Counted from the first letter of the stretch, positions 41,275 to 52,976 are shown. The stretch is 64,000 nt of DNA from Odontocerum albicorne (GCA_949825065.1 OX463865.1:16569763-16633762), one strand, 5' to 3'. Program-made: numbers and translations. Notes: generated by a model not told the origin, from the sequence alone.

Positions 41275-41575
41275 GTGATAGTAACATATTTGACTTTAGC
41301 ACTAAGTTTATATGTACCCAATAAATATAGCCATGCAAGAAATTACCCTCTATTCTGCATACCAACTTACAGGACGAATAGCATGGCTAAGCACTCAGTC
41401 ACGCGTGGTATAGAGATATTGAACCAACTGAATGAGACTGTGGATATATTCTCGGTACCGCCTAGCAGTATGAGAAGAATCCTGGCTGATATTCTTCCTA
41501 ACAAATAAGCTAACTCTAGAAGCAGACCCTCTTTGTGTAACAGGAGAAATCCGTGCAAAGTGGATTTAAAAAAAA
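41275..41575 (+). pseudogene. LINE C-terminus, family L5, sense copy
   Basis: An open frame from 41275 to 41508 reads YVPNKYSHARNYPLFCIPTY, RTNSMAKHSVTRGIEILNQL and SVPPSSMRRILADILPNK, then stop. It is the uninterrupted C-terminus matching the broken minus-strand copy at 39675. The 3'UTR TAAGCTAACTCTAGAAGCAG and AGGAGAAATCCGTGCAAAG are shared with 56470-56530. Confidence 0.8.
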
Positions 41576-41689
41576 AAGGTCTATATTACTCAATATGTGT
41601 TATGTTCATAAATAATAATATATTTTGAAAAGCTTCCAAAAAAAGTTGTTTGAAGAAGGCAGAACTAGAAGTAAAGGCATATATAAAAT

Positions 41690-41970
41690 GGATGTTTTAA
41701 GTTAGGTGAAGAAAAGAGTCTTAAGATGGTTTGGACATGTGTGGAGATGAACAATGAAAGGATGTCTCAGCAAGTACATAAATCTGAAGTGCAAAGTGTG
41801 AGTGGAAGAAAAAAACATGGGCTATATTTTGAAAGAAGGTAAAGTGAGAAGTATGAATAATAAAAGATTGTGCACGACGTGATGTATGATTGTGGAAGAG
41901 GTAAAATTTGTGTGCTATTGTGTGTGGTGAAAAGTTAGATGGGATCTCTCAGCCTATCCTACAAATAACA
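41690..41970 (+). mobile_element. LINE 3' fragment (sense), family L3
   Basis: VKKRVLRWFGHVWRMNNERM is read in one frame near 41700, then decays. The tail GCACGACGTGATGTATGATT, GGTAAAATTTGTGTGC and CACGGCGTCATGATA is shared with 51715-51880. RWFGHVxRM is typical of LINE C-terminal domains. Confidence 0.7.
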
Positions 41971-42489
41971 CGGCGTCATGATATAATTTATGTATATACT
42001 ACCCAAAAAGCAATAGTGACATATATATAGTGATTATAAATAAATATATTTCAGTAGAATATAAAAATAGGAAGGTGGTTAATGTGGCTTTTAAATCAAA
42101 TATTTACTCTCATCTGCATAGGTTTAATATATTAAAAAGCCAACATGTTTGGCAAGGAAACCGCATTAAAATTATCTAGAGAAAATGAACGATAAAAAAA
42201 TGTAGGTAGATTTTCTTATATATAATAGCAACACATTCGGCTTAAGATGTAGTGTTCATATACAATTATAAATTTTTATAAAACCTCCCAAAAAAGGATG
42301 GTCTTCGAGCGTTTCCTAAAGTTGCTCTCGCCCCCATATCTGTATCATTTAGAGAGAAACCACTACACCACATGACCCGCAACTACAAAAGCATTATTAG
42401 ATAACTTCACCCCATAAGCTTGATTCGAAATAACCAATACTTTACTACACGAAATTAAAAAAATGTTAATAATTGCTAAACAAACTATA
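41971..42489. other. Unassigned interval
   Basis: AT-rich. A diverged copy of the 41080-41300 sequence appears at about 42040-42270 (AATATATTTCAGTAGAATAT, ATTTTCTTATATATAATAGC, GTTCATATACAATTATAAAT), suggesting an old local duplication. No coding signal. Confidence 0.4.
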
Positions 42490-44275
42490 ATCACTATTAA
42501 CATAGCAGGGTAGATCTAGGATTTGTTAAGCAAACTATAATCACTATCAGCAGGATAGATCCAGGATTCGATAAGCAAACTATAATCACCATCAGATGGG
42601 TAGGTCTAGGATTTGTAAAGGAAACTATAATCACTATCAATTGGATAGGTATAGGATTTGTTAAGGAAACTATAATTACTATCAGTTGGACAGGTATAGG
42701 ATTTGTTAAGGAAAATATAATCACTATCATCAGGGTAGGTCTAGGATTTGTTAAGGAAACTATAATCACTATTAGTTAGATAGGTATAGGATTTGTTAAG
42801 AAAACTGTAATCACTATCAGCAGGGTAGGTCTAAAACTTGTTAAGGAAACTATAATCACTATCAGTTGGATAGGTATGGGATTAGTTAAGGAAACTATAA
42901 TCACTATCATCAGGGTAGGTCTTGGATTTGTTAAGGAAACTATAATCACTATCAGTTAGATAGGTATAGAATTTGTTAAGGAAACTATAATCACTATCAG
43001 TTAGATAGGTATAGGATTTGTTAATGAAACTATAATCACTATCATCAGGGTAGGTCTAGGATTCGTTAAGTAAACTATAATCACTATCAGTTGGATATGT
43101 ATAGAATTTGTTAAGGAAACTATAATCACTATCAGTTAGATAGGTATAGGATTTGTTAATGAAACTATAATCACTATCATCAGGGTAGGTCTAGGATTCG
43201 TTAAGGAAACTATAATCACTATCAGTTGGATAGGTATATAATTTGTTAAGGAAACTATAATCTCTATCAGTTAGATAGGTATAGGATTTGTTAATGAAAC
43301 TATCATCAGGGTAGGTCTAGGATTCGTTAAGGAAACTATAATCACTATCAGTTGGATAGGTATAGAATTTGTTAATGAAACTATAATCACTATCAGTTCG
43401 ATAGATATAGGATTTGTTAATGAAACTATAATCACTATCATCAGGGTAGGTCTAAGATTCGTTAAGGAAACTATAATCACTATCAGTTGGATAGGTATAG
43501 AATTTGTTAAGGAAACCATAATCACTATCAGTTGGATAGGTATGGGATTAGTTAAGGAAACTATAATCACTATCATCAGGGTAGGTCTTGGATTTGTTAA
43601 GGAAACTATAATCACTATCAGTTAGATAGGTATAGAATTTGTTAAGGAAACTATAATCACTATCAGTTAGATAGGTATAGGATTTGTTAATGAAACTATA
43701 ATCACTATCATCAGGGTAGGTCTAAGATTCGTTAAGGAAACTATAATCACTATCAGTTGGATAGGTATAGAATTTGTTAAGGAAACCATAATCACTATCA
43801 GTTGGATATGTATAGGATTTGTTAAGGAAACTATAATCACTATCAGTTGGATAGGTACAGGATTTGTTAAGGAAACTATAATCACTATCAGTTGGATAGG
43901 TACAGGATTTGTTAAGGAAACTATAATCACTATCAGTTGGATAGGTATAGGATTTGTTAAGGAAACTATAATCACTATCAGTTGGATAGGTATAGGATTG
44001 GTTAAGAAAACTATAATAACTATCAGTAGGGTAGGGCTAGGATTTGTTAAGTAAACTATAATCACTATCAGCAGGGTAGGTCAAGGATTTTTTAAGTAAA
44101 CTATAATCACTATCAGCAGGGTAGGTCTAGGAATTTGTTAAGGAAACTATAATACCTATCAGTAGGGTAGGGCTAGGATTTGTTAAGTAAACTAAAATCA
44201 CTATCAGCAGGGTAGGTCTAGGATTTGTTAAGTAAACTATAATCACTATCAGCAGGGTAGGTCTAGGATTTGGTT
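42490..44275. repeat. 45-bp satellite, about 40 units
   Basis: Units alternate between two subtypes. One has ATCAGTTGGATAGGTATAGG, the other ATCATCAGGGTAGGTCTAGG, both joined by ATTTGTTAAGGAAACTATAA. Because 45 is divisible by three, the minus strand stays open as a 15-residue VIIVSLTNPIPIQLI repeat. It has no start context or conserved flank, so it is not called a gene. A larger block is duplicated at a distance of 666 bp (GGTATGGGATTAG at 42873 and 43539). Confidence 0.95.
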
Positions 44276-44929
44276 CTGAAGCCTGTTACAGTTGCTGTAA
44301 GACTAACACCTTAATTGTTATTTTGTTTTCTCTAATTTAAATTTGTTACACGTTGTTCAGATGTTTGTTCTGTTTGTGTGTAATTTATGCTAGGAACGAA
44401 ATTGCGAATTGCACAAAATGAAAACTGAAAATAATTTTAGCTTAGTAATATTTTTCAAATAATTTACTCCTAGCAAAAATAAAACACATTCTAAACGCAC
44501 CTTTAGATGGGTTATTTCACGAGTGACTTTAAGGGGGCGGGAAACGTCTTGTGTAAAAATTTGTAGAGGAAAAATATATCTCTAAGAAATACCCTAGAAT
44601 TAAGAAGCAGAAATGAGAGATTCCCCAGTAATTGTTTGTACATTCCAGTATGACTGAAGGAGGCCTTGAGAAGCGGGACAAGTATTTAACTTTAAATTAT
44701 CAAAAGACCGAGTTACATTTTCCGGTTAAGGAAGACCTAAGCAAATAAATGTTTAAGTTCTGGTTAACAATGTTTTTTTAAGCGAATTTTTTTTGAAAAT
44801 GTGTGTAAAAATTATACGAAAATAAATCGTAACTTGATTTTTAGTTCTAGCATTGTATTGCATTTTCGTTTTCGTAACTTGATTTTTAGTACTAGCATTG
44901 TATTGCACTTTCGTTTTTTATTGTACGAT
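44276..44929. other. Unassigned interval
   Basis: No recognised gene or transposon. A short tandem pair, TCGTAACTTGATTTTTAGT, lies at about 44828-44895, each unit followed by a CTAGCATTGTATTGCA block. Confidence 0.4.
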
Positions 44930-45008
44930 GTCGTTGGTTTCGTTGGAAAGATACCGGTCTTTCATCACGAGAGATTACTGGTTCAATTTCCATTGGAAAT
45001 CAATAAAA
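44930..45008 (+). repeat. tRNA-like SINE head remnant
   Basis: TTGGTTTCGTTGGAAAGA in A-box position and TACTGGTTCAATTTCC in B-box position, about 35 bp apart. It lacks a pairing acceptor stem. Followed by AATCAATAAAAAAAGGG. Confidence 0.45.
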
Positions 45009-45089
45009 AAAGGGTTTCTGTCAGGCTTTTGCAGCCTGACGCTAGGTAATATAAACAAAAATGTTCATTGCAAAGAGTGACTTTTATCC

Positions 45090-45320
45090 ATGGGGAAACT
45101 TACATTTTTTTATGTGTATATTACTCCTTAAATGTGTATGCTTAGATATTACTCCTTAAGTGTGAAAAGAGTTTGCCTGATATTAAAATGTGTATGCTTA
45201 GATATTACTCCTTAAATGTGTATGCTTAGATATTACTCCTTAAGTGTGAAAAGAGTTTGCCTTATATTAAAATGTGTATGCTTAGATATTACTCCTTAAG
45301 TGTGAAAACAGTTTGCCTGA
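45090..45320 (+). repeat. Compound tandem repeat
   Basis: Alternating blocks ATGTGTATGCTTAGATATTA, CTCCTTAAGTGTGAAAAGAG and TTTGCCTGATATTAAAATG, copied three or four times with one block skipped in some copies. Directly followed by the hairpin at 45313-45366. Confidence 0.85.
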
Positions 45321-45366
45321 TATTAAAAAAATAAACGCACCCGTTTATTTTTTTAATATCAGGCAA
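45313..45366. repeat. Perfect 24-bp stem hairpin
   Basis: TTGCCTGATATTAAAAAAAT plus AAAC (45313-45336) is exactly inverted at 45343-45366 around a six-base loop (GCACCC). The left stem is the last repeat unit's own end, so the hairpin arose by inverted copying of the repeat. Confidence 0.9.
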
Positions 45367-45875
45367 TCCACACAAATTAGGGTGACTTGAGCCACTTAAT
45401 TAAAGTCACTATAAACCGTATATTTCTTGTCATGTATAAATAGATAAAACAAAAAAATTGTTCACAAAATGGGTGAAAAGACCACCTCAAATGAATGCCA
45501 GAGAGCTACTGAAGTGAGAGAAGCGAGCGAACTGAGATTCTATTTCTTGCGTTCCCATATACCGAAAAAGATTGAGAGTGAGACGTGAATAGCGTCACTT
45601 CCTCACCCATAGCGGTTTTTTTAGAATTAATATACCTACGTGACACACTGGCACACGTTTGATTGTATTAGTGAATTTATTCCCGATTTTCACAGAATAT
45701 CGCTGATGTGGCCAATAAGTGTTAATTATTATACAATAAATATTATTTTTTCATTGAATGCGTAAATGTATTACGGAGGAATATCTAAAATCTGAAGCCA
45801 GTATTTATTATATTTATAGAGATATTAACGTTTTTAAAAGTAATGTGTGCTAGTTACACATCAAAGGGAAGGATG
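45367..45875. other. Unassigned interval
   Basis: Begins with a short piece resembling the L4 LINE 3' end (TATTTCTTGTCATGTATAAA). Otherwise no feature is recognised. Confidence 0.35.
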
Positions 45876-46080
45876 GGTTAAGCTTGTGGTAACTGAAAGC
45901 GTGGAAAGATGACGCATAAGAAGTCCGAATGCGCTGGACTGACCAAGTGAGAGACGCAACATAACTATTCTTAACCACTGCTCTTCAAACGTCAGAGTGT
46001 AGGAATAGATGGAGATTAGTCGTCAGAGGCTATCATGGGAGTCACGATGCTGTTATGGCCTTTTGCAATGAAAACACTTT
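45876..46080 (+). mobile_element. LINE C-terminal fragment
   Basis: Plus strand: RWTDQVRDAT, then a stop-broken stretch, then CRNRWRLVVRGYHGSHDAVM. The RWxDQVxDxT...RxRWRxLVxG pattern is typical of the last part of LINE proteins. The rest is missing. Confidence 0.65.
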
Positions 46081-47217
46081 TAGAGTTTCAACTGTGTAAT
46101 TTTATTTGTATATTCGTTGAATTACATTGAAGTATAATATTAACAGTATTATAGAAGTAATAATAACGATGATGTTAACATCGTAGTGGCTTTAATAATA
46201 ATGATTGCTGCCTCTGATATGACGTCCTATTTAAAGCAAATATAACCATGCACACGACTCGTCGATAGATTTAAAAGGATTTTTTCGGGTATGTTATCGA
46301 TGCCCTTAAAATCAAATCGATATCAGGCGATTTATCTCGTTCCCAGTTTATTTCTATTTAGTGATACCAAATCGTTATTGAATTTGGATACCGCCAACAA
46401 GATAATAAATTTAAACAAAATACATTGAGTTAAGTTTGACATACATGTGATAACACTAATATTTATAGGTTCTAGATTACATAGTACAGATATGGTTAAC
46501 ATCGATAAGCTTGACATTGGTTTGCATGATAACTTATAATATTTATTGGAAGTAGATAAGAGTATACGATAAGATAACATTGGTAGGGATACATTACGAT
46601 GCTCAGTTATGAGCTACACGACATGATGATGATGATCTACACCTGTATCAAATATAAAATAAATATTCTTTGCGACTCTTGAATCATCTGAGAAAATCTT
46701 ACCTTAGTGCAAGAATGTCTATCAGTTAAACGAAAAAAAAATGTTTTTCAATTTTCACGCCTTTTTTGTCAAGCTCATTAATATTTCTATTAAATTTCAT
46801 TCAATTGAAAACTTGTTTGAGAATTACACGCAAAAACCTATCGATCTATAATTCTTATAAAAAAATATTATTCAAATGGCGTTTATTTTAGTTCGATCAA
46901 AAGAAATGTTATAAACATAATTAATTGAATGGAATTTGAAATTCTTAAAAGGGTAAAAAAAAATTCTTCAATGAACACTTCAAGTATTATTCGACAGATA
47001 TAAAAAAACAGGTATATCAAAGGGTGGGGTGACCTTTTGATGTTTGTACAGTTGACACATTTTGTACCAAAAATATAAATGTATTTGTTAAATCGTCAGT
47101 GTAAAGTCTATCAAATTTACATAGGGTGAACTTAAAGCATATAAGAGCCACAAATTCGAATTTTTGAAAACACAACGCTTTCAAGATTATACGTTTTTTT
47201 ATTTTTTTTTTCATTTA
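46081..47217. other. Unassigned interval
   Basis: AT-rich. The open frame at 46332-46580 (minus) and those near 47017-47214 show no domain. No TIR or tandem repeat is evident. Confidence 0.35.
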
Positions 47218-48394
47218 TTAAGTGTTAACATAAGTTGTGTCCGTTTTTTTTTTTTTCAAATTAAAAATGAACCTTAAAAATAAAACAAAATGGTAAAGGT
47301 TATACGTCATTCGAAAGAAAATTTTCTGCTCTACAAGATATTGTGTTTGCTTTTACGTTACATATATTATTTTATTTGATTACAAGCCTTCAAAATGGAA
47401 TGTGATGAAAAATGTTTGAAGGGGATCTTCATGAATAATATGGTATAGGCGGTTCTCATCGAAGTCCACTGGTCGTATGGAACGCTCCATGAAAGTCGAA
47501 GTCGAACAGAAGGAGGTGTCGAAAATACTCACTTTTGTCTACTTGACATTCCATTTTGAAGGCTTGTAATCGAATAAAATAATATATAATATGTAACGTA
47601 AAAGCAAACACAATATTTTGCATTTCAAAGACGGTAATTTCGACCTGAAATTTCTTTGAAAGACCTTTCAGGTCGAAATTACCGTCTTTGAAATGCAAAA
47701 TATTGTGTTTGCTTTTACGTTACATATTATATATTATTTTATTCGATTACAAGCCTTCAAAATGGAATGTCAAGTAGACGAAAGTGAGTATTTTCGACAC
47801 CTCCTTCTGTTCGACTTCGACTTTCGACACCTCAACGTTCGACAAATGATTTTTGTTGTTTTCACTTAAAACATGTGGAACCCAAGCGCCGAACTTCTGG
47901 ACTTTTCCCATTGATTTAAGATGGCCGTATACAGTCATGTGACTACAATTCATCTGCTCAGCCAATTCTACGGTGGTTTGAAGGGGATCTTCATGAATAA
48001 TATGGTTTAAGCGGTCGTCATCGAAGTCCACTGGTCGTCCGGAACGCTACATGTATTTCAGGTCGAATAACCGTCTTTGAAACGGAAAAATCATTGACGA
48101 GCTGTCCTTTTCACCGTACACTTTGCAAATATCGCGAGCAGCTTTGGCAGCTTTATTCCTTAGATTGAACGCAAACAGAAGGAGGTGTCGAACTTTCGTC
48201 TACTTGACATTCCATTTTAAAGGCTTGTAATCAAATAAAATAATATATACTCGTATAACGTAAAAACAAACACAATATCTTATAGAGCACAAAAGTTTCT
48301 TTCGAATGACGTATAACATTTACCATTTTATTTTACTTTTGGTGCTCATTTTTAATTTGAAAAAAAAACGGACACAGCCTATGTTAACACCTAA
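47218..48394. mobile_element. Palindromic mariner element, copy 2 (multiply rearranged)
   Basis: TA flanks (47216-47217, 48395-48396). The left terminus TTAAGTGTTAACATAAG and the inverted right terminus TTAGGTGTTAACATAGG are the same mariner end. Inside are several inversions of the transposase 5' half, with hairpins around 47590-47760. It contains both characteristic junctions: GATGAAAAATGTTTGAAG (about 47403) and CAACGTTCGACAAATGAT (about 47834). Coding parts correspond to the helix-turn-helix region only. Confidence 0.88.
47747..48031 (-). pseudogene. mariner transposase HTH fragment in copy 2
   Basis: Minus strand: DRLNHIIHEDPLQTTVELAE, then CSHMTVYGHLKSMGKVQKFG and AWVPHVLSENNKNH, followed by the junction where the frame turns back into inverted sequence. 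This extends slightly further into the protein than copy 1 but still stops before the first catalytic Asp. Confidence 0.8.
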
Positions 48395-48659
48395 TATATA
48401 ATAAAGTAGTCTATGATTTACACATTCGCCAAAAGCTATACAGAAATTAATTATTAAAAAAAATGATTTATCTTATTTCTGTATTATTATTATAAACTAA
48501 CTTGATTTTAATTTCCTATATGTAACTTTAAAAAAAAAATCTTTATACTTGTATTACGTTTCTTATAAATTGTTTAAACCTATATCATATACGAGTACTA
48601 ACTTAAAACGAGAAAAAAATTATGATTTTTGACTCATAAGCACATACATAGCATGAACT
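48395..48659. other. Flank shared with another mariner locus
   Basis: The first 32 bases (TATAATAAAGTAGTCTATGA and onward to ACACATT) reappear inverted at 56949-56990, next to another copy of the same element. The rest is AT-rich and unassigned. Confidence 0.6.
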
Positions 48660-48755
48660 TTAATTTTCGACATATTCGGTGGAAAAAATTTTTTTGACAC
48701 AATAGAATTTTATTAACAAAATAGAGTTATTTTTGACACATTAGTCCTTCAATAA

Positions 48756-48811
<56 letters not shown>

Positions 48812-49560
48812 GTCGTCGGGAAAAATAATTTATTGACACTATAGTATTTTAATAGGAAAGCACAATAATTTTTGACACACAAGTCCTTAGATGGAAAAAA
48901 TAATTTATTGACACAATAGTGTTTTAATAGCAAAAGAGTAATTTATTGACACATTAGTCCTTCGATCAAAAAAATAATTTATTGACACAATAGTGTTTTA
49001 ATAGCAAAATAGTAATTTATTGACACATTAGTCCTTCAATGGAAAAAATAATTTATTGACACAATAGTTTTTTAAAAGCAAAAAAGAGTAAGTTTTGACA
49101 CATTAATCCTTCAATGGGAAAAAATAATTTATTGACACTATAGAATTTAAATAGGAAAGCACAGTAATTTTTGACACGTAAGTCCTTAGATGGAAAAAAT
49201 AATTTATTGACTCAATAGTGTTTTAATAGCAAAAGAGTAATTTATTGACACATTAGTCCTTCAATGGGAAAAATAATTTATTACCACAACAGTTTTTTTA
49301 AAGCAAAAAGAGTAATTAGTGACACATTAGTCCTTCAATGGGAAAAAATAATTAATTGACACTATAGTATTTTAATAGGAAAGCAAAGTAATTTTTGACA
49401 TAAGTCCTTAGATGGAAAAAATAATTTATTGAAACAATAGTGTTTAATAGCAAGAGTAATTTATTGACACATTAGTCCTTCAATGGGAAAAATAATTTAC
49501 TGACACAATATTTTTTTAATAGTCAAGAGTAATTTCAGACACACATTTATGATTTAATAA
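48660..49560. repeat. ~73-bp satellite, about 12 units
   Basis: Units consist of AATAATTTATTGACACAATA, GTGTTTTAATAGCAAAAGAG and TTTATTGACACATTAGTCCT followed by TCAATGGGAAAA. The two half-units each contain TTTATTGACACA, so the 73-bp unit is an ancient dimer. Units differ by many indels. A hexanucleotide run interrupts the start. Confidence 0.92.
48755..48818. repeat. (TCATCG)n microsatellite
   Basis: About ten TCATCG/GTCATC repeats ending in CGTCGTCGTCGGG, placed within the first unit of the 73-bp array between TCCTTCAATAA and GGGAAAAATAATTTATT. Confidence 0.95.
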
Positions 49561-49596
49561 CAACCAAGTAAAAAATTGACAACATTCTGAGTGAGT

Positions 49597-49668
49597 GGGT
49601 TCGAAGCCTGAGTTAGAACGCCCTCAAGAAGAGTTGGCTCTCTAAACGGCGCTGTATAAATTGTCCGT
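49597..49668 (+). repeat. B-box monomer repeat
   Basis: AGTGGGTTCGAAGCCTGAGT, TAGAACGCCCTCAAGAAGAG, CTCTCTAAACGGCGCTGTAT. Single copy of the unit amplified at 25180. Confidence 0.72.
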
Positions 49669-49864
49669 TAATTATTTTTAAGAAAATAACAACAAGATTT
49701 CAATTTGTAATATTTGTATTTTTTAAACAAAATATGTCATTTTTAACGCATTTGTACTTTGATAATTTTTTTCATTATTGCATATGGATAGGCAACACCC
49801 AACTTGGCGCATGCGAATATTGTTATCAAACAATAAGACTTGTATGAATATTCTGATTAAATAT

Positions 49865-49948
49865 CTTTTTGGGCACCAACAGGAATCGAACGCGAATATC
49901 CAGGTGGGATATCAGAGTTTTACCAACTAAGCCACAAAGGTCATCTTT
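49865..49948 (-). repeat. tRNA-like SINE head
   Basis: Minus strand: TGTGGCTTAGTTGGTAAAAC (good A box), then ATTCGCGTTCGATTCCTGTT (good B box), spaced as in tRNA genes. The acceptor arms do not pair, so this is a SINE head or a tRNA pseudogene rather than a functional tRNA. Confidence 0.55.
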
Positions 49949-50514
49949 CATCATAGTTAATATATGTGATGTTTTTTAAAAGAGATATTTACAAAATAAT
50001 GAATGAAAACATCTCACTTTTGGTTAGAACGATTCACAATATTCTAATTCATAATAAAAATGTATCAAAGCATTATATTAAATTCGTTAGCTTTTTTTGG
50101 TATACCCTTTAGCTCAGTAATAATAGATTTCAGACAGACAAACATTGATAACAAATGAAATAATAGTTCAAAGTAAACATGGATTGTTGTCAAAATGCCA
50201 TTCATCCGAGTCTGTTTACTGAATCGTTTAATCAATTATTTTCATTATAACGAATTCAGCCATGGTACGTTATTATTTTCATTCAGGGAACGTTATTACT
50301 TTCAATTATACCTTGATTTAGAAAATTGTTAGTGAATTTTGACAGAATGTTTATTTTCTAGAATATTAATTTATACAAATACATCACGCCGTGTCCTTAC
50401 ATAATAAGCAAAGATAACTAATCTACGATTCGATAGGTAATTCCTAGTAATCGAGTCTATTGTCAGCCATCCTGTGGATGAATGACACCTGTTTTTGTAA
50501 TACTTTATTATGTT
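49949..50514. other. Unassigned interval
   Basis: AT-rich, no recognised gene, repeat or TIR. Confidence 0.35.
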
Positions 50515-50870
50515 GTCGTTTCTGGGCCTCATAGTCGAGGATCGTCTCGTTATTACAACAGTTTAAAAGTGAAGCTGTGCCATGGAGGTTTTTTTTAATG
50601 AGTGAACTGTTGCACACCAGCAAACTCACCGGCCACACCGCTGTACTCGGTCTAAGGACACACCAAAGTAAGACAGACGATTGGAGCAAAAAACGTGCCG
50701 ATGGCACGTTTTTTCCCCTTGTTTTCTTTTGGAAGAATATATGTGACCGAACTCATATGTATCCTTATATTCTCGAATACAAGGCAAAAAAATACCTCAT
50801 TCGAGGGGAGTAGCACAGCGCGGGCTCAAACCAACAGTGCGTTACCGCGCGTCCATCTCCCTCACTAATT
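50515..50870 (-). mobile_element. SINE family S2, near-complete copy with insertion
   Basis: Plus-strand text is inverse: GGGCCTCATAGTCGAGGATC, CTGTGCCATGGAGG with a T run, CAGCAAACTCACCGGCCACA, then CATTCGAGGGGAGTAGCACA, GCGCGGGCTCAAACC (inverse B box) and GTGCGTTACCGCGCGTCCAT (inverse A-box region). The module order equals that at 8165, and the body is longer here. Confidence 0.72.
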
Positions 50871-51109
50871 GCTGTATTATGTGCAAACTGTAGCACTTTA
50901 GTAAGTCTTGACAGGTCAAACCTCAAGTTCTGATAGCAAGGGGATAAAAGTTGCAAGACAATCAGAAGCATCCTTCAATTAGGTAGAGTTGAATATAGTG
51001 TTCTTTTGTATTTATTAAAAGCGCTTTATGAGCTTACGATAAATAGAATATAAATGGAGAAAATTGTAAATTGAGATATAAAACAATTTAAGAGTAAAAT
51101 GAGTTCTAA
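50871..51109. other. Unassigned interval
   Basis: No recognised features. Short frames overlap the neighbouring SINE in antisense and are not genes. Confidence 0.3.
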
Positions 51110-51178
51110 TGTGAATCCGCTTGGAATCGAACTTGAGGCGTCCGTATGCTAAACGTGAATGTTAACTATTAGATAAAT
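51110..51178 (-). repeat. tRNA-like SINE head remnant
   Basis: Minus strand: TCTAATAGTTAACATTCACG, then GCCTCAAGTTCGATTCCAAG with a B-box match. Similar in its TTAACATTCACG portion to 28808-28880, so the two may be the same SINE family. Confidence 0.5.
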
Positions 51179-51714
51179 TTCGCCGACAAATGTCTACATT
51201 ATTCTATACAGATACACTTAGTGTGTTTTATTTACGAGTATATTGTGTTTTATTACAATTTCGTTGAACAGAGTACAACACGATAAGGCTTTAGACTAAA
51301 ACTTTGAGGCTGAAAACCAGTCTGGAATAATTCAACAATTTGAACGCGTTGTTGTATTGTATACGACTCCATTTTTATAAATATCATATATTACGCTTCT
51401 CAAATGTTACAAGACCCAGGCAATTTCGCGATGCCATCTGTGTTTTATCCAAGAATTAAAAAAACCGCTCAATTTGAAAGACCTTTTACTAACCAAAAAC
51501 ATACATCTTTACCATTAGACCACACGCAGTATGTATCTCTAAATCCATTTAGCATACTCGTTAAACAATAACAACGTAAAATGATGTCTCCTTTCTTTTT
51601 GTGAATAATATATGGAATAAAAAATAATGTATAGCGGGACGACCCTTAATGTTCGCGCTACATAATTAATAGGGGCGGGTTGTGGCAGGTAACACCGTAG
51701 ACCTGACTTTTCTT
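51179..51714. other. Unassigned interval
   Basis: AT-rich with no recognised gene or element. Confidence 0.3.
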
Positions 51715-51885
51715 ACACAAAGTAGATAATCATGAATTACAGAAGATTGTGCATGATGAGGTATATGAATGTGGAGAAGGCGAATGCTGTGAGCTTAGAT
51801 GGAAAAAAGTTTGGAGATCAGTAGGCTCTGCCTACACTGCAAAGAACACAGCGTGATGATATGGCCTTAAATAAAAACCATGCGA
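51715..51885 (+). mobile_element. LINE 3' fragment (sense), family L3
   Basis: AGATTGTGCATGATGAGGTA, GTGGAGAAGGCGAATG, GATGGAAAAAAGTTTGGAGA, CACAGCGTGATGATATGGCC. Shares its order with 41860-41985. The protein is not readable over more than a few residues. A B-box-like CCGATTCAATTCCTG follows at 51910. Confidence 0.6.
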
Positions 51886-52079
51886 CATTTTCTCTCCACA
51901 CGGTGGTTACCGATTCAATTCCTGTTGGAGTCAATTTTTTAAAAAGAGTTCCAGTCTTGTTTATTGAAATTAGTTGAAATTTATTGTCTCATGGTAATTA
52001 GCCCACCTCGTTGTACTAGATACAACGAAAGTGTAATACAATACGATGTATGTATAAGTGTGTAACGAAACATAATTTT

Positions 52080-52300
52080 CACTGTTTATTCCACTTTATA
52101 TAATATAACGGTATAACTCTACCGGTTTCAAGGTTTTCCCCTCATCAGGGGAGCGTAAACAAGACTCCTGCTGATGATATGAACATTTTGAAACCGGTAA
52201 GGTTATATCGTTATACAAAGTTAAATAAACAGTGTTTGACTAAGCAAGTAAATATGTCTTTAAACCTCCACAGTGTCAATGTCTTACCTATAAATAATAT
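52080..52300. mobile_element. PLE terminal repeat, palindrome
   Basis: Antisense ACTGTTTATTCCACTTTATA ... CTCTACCGGTTTCAAGG is followed after a short spacer by sense CTGCTGATGATATGAACATT, GAAACCGGTAAGG and AATAAACAGTGTTTGAC. The distal tail CACAGTGTCAATGTCTTACC is on the right only. Diverged compared with 10230-10490. Confidence 0.75.
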
Positions 52301-52740
52301 ATAATTTTGAATATTTTAATATTTTTTTTCGTTTTCGTTTAAAGTTGGTTCTCTTTGTACCGAGCAAACACTGCCTTAAAAGAAGAAGCAGACCTGACTA
52401 AACTGTTAAGAACGGCTCTAGGCGTGGGAGACATTTGACAGAGGGGATAAATCGTCAATTCGCTGAAAACTCGCGTCAGATGAATTATTCCTCAGGTGTC
52501 TCTGCTCTTCAGTTATCTTTTTCTAATTAATTTATAGACTGACCATAATATTAAATTGTTATAATGGTAAAAAATGAAATTAAAAAAAAAATGTATTATT
52601 GTAAAAAGTACGTTTTCCTCCGATCTAAAGTAATGGTGATAAAAAGGTGTGAAAGGAAAAGTAAATGTTAAATATTAGTTAGTAATGAAATATAAGAAAA
52701 AGTTGGAGAATTCTTTTATAAAGGTAATATATTCTTAGAT
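52301..52740. other. Unassigned interval
   Basis: AT-rich. A short GC-richer part (52380-52500) has no recognised domain. Confidence 0.3.
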
Positions 52741-52976
52741 GTTGGAAGAGTTGAGATATATGTTGAAGGGTGTGTAACGATGGAAAACAAAATCAATGGG
52801 GAAATTAAATATATAAAGGATGGCCACTGAAAGACTGAACCATTCCCTGAAAGTTTCTCGTAGGAGATCCATCATCGCCCTGGCAGTGTGCGCAGTAGCT
52901 TCATCCTGTTGGAACCATACCTCCTGATTATCTTTGACCACTGGCCTTAAAATAAATCAAGCATTGTCCTAAAATA

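Noticed and set aside
42497..44065. Minus-strand frames with a 15-residue hydrophobic repeat
   Set aside because: They follow the 45-bp satellite period, have no conserved flanks or start context, and are interrupted wherever a unit has an indel.
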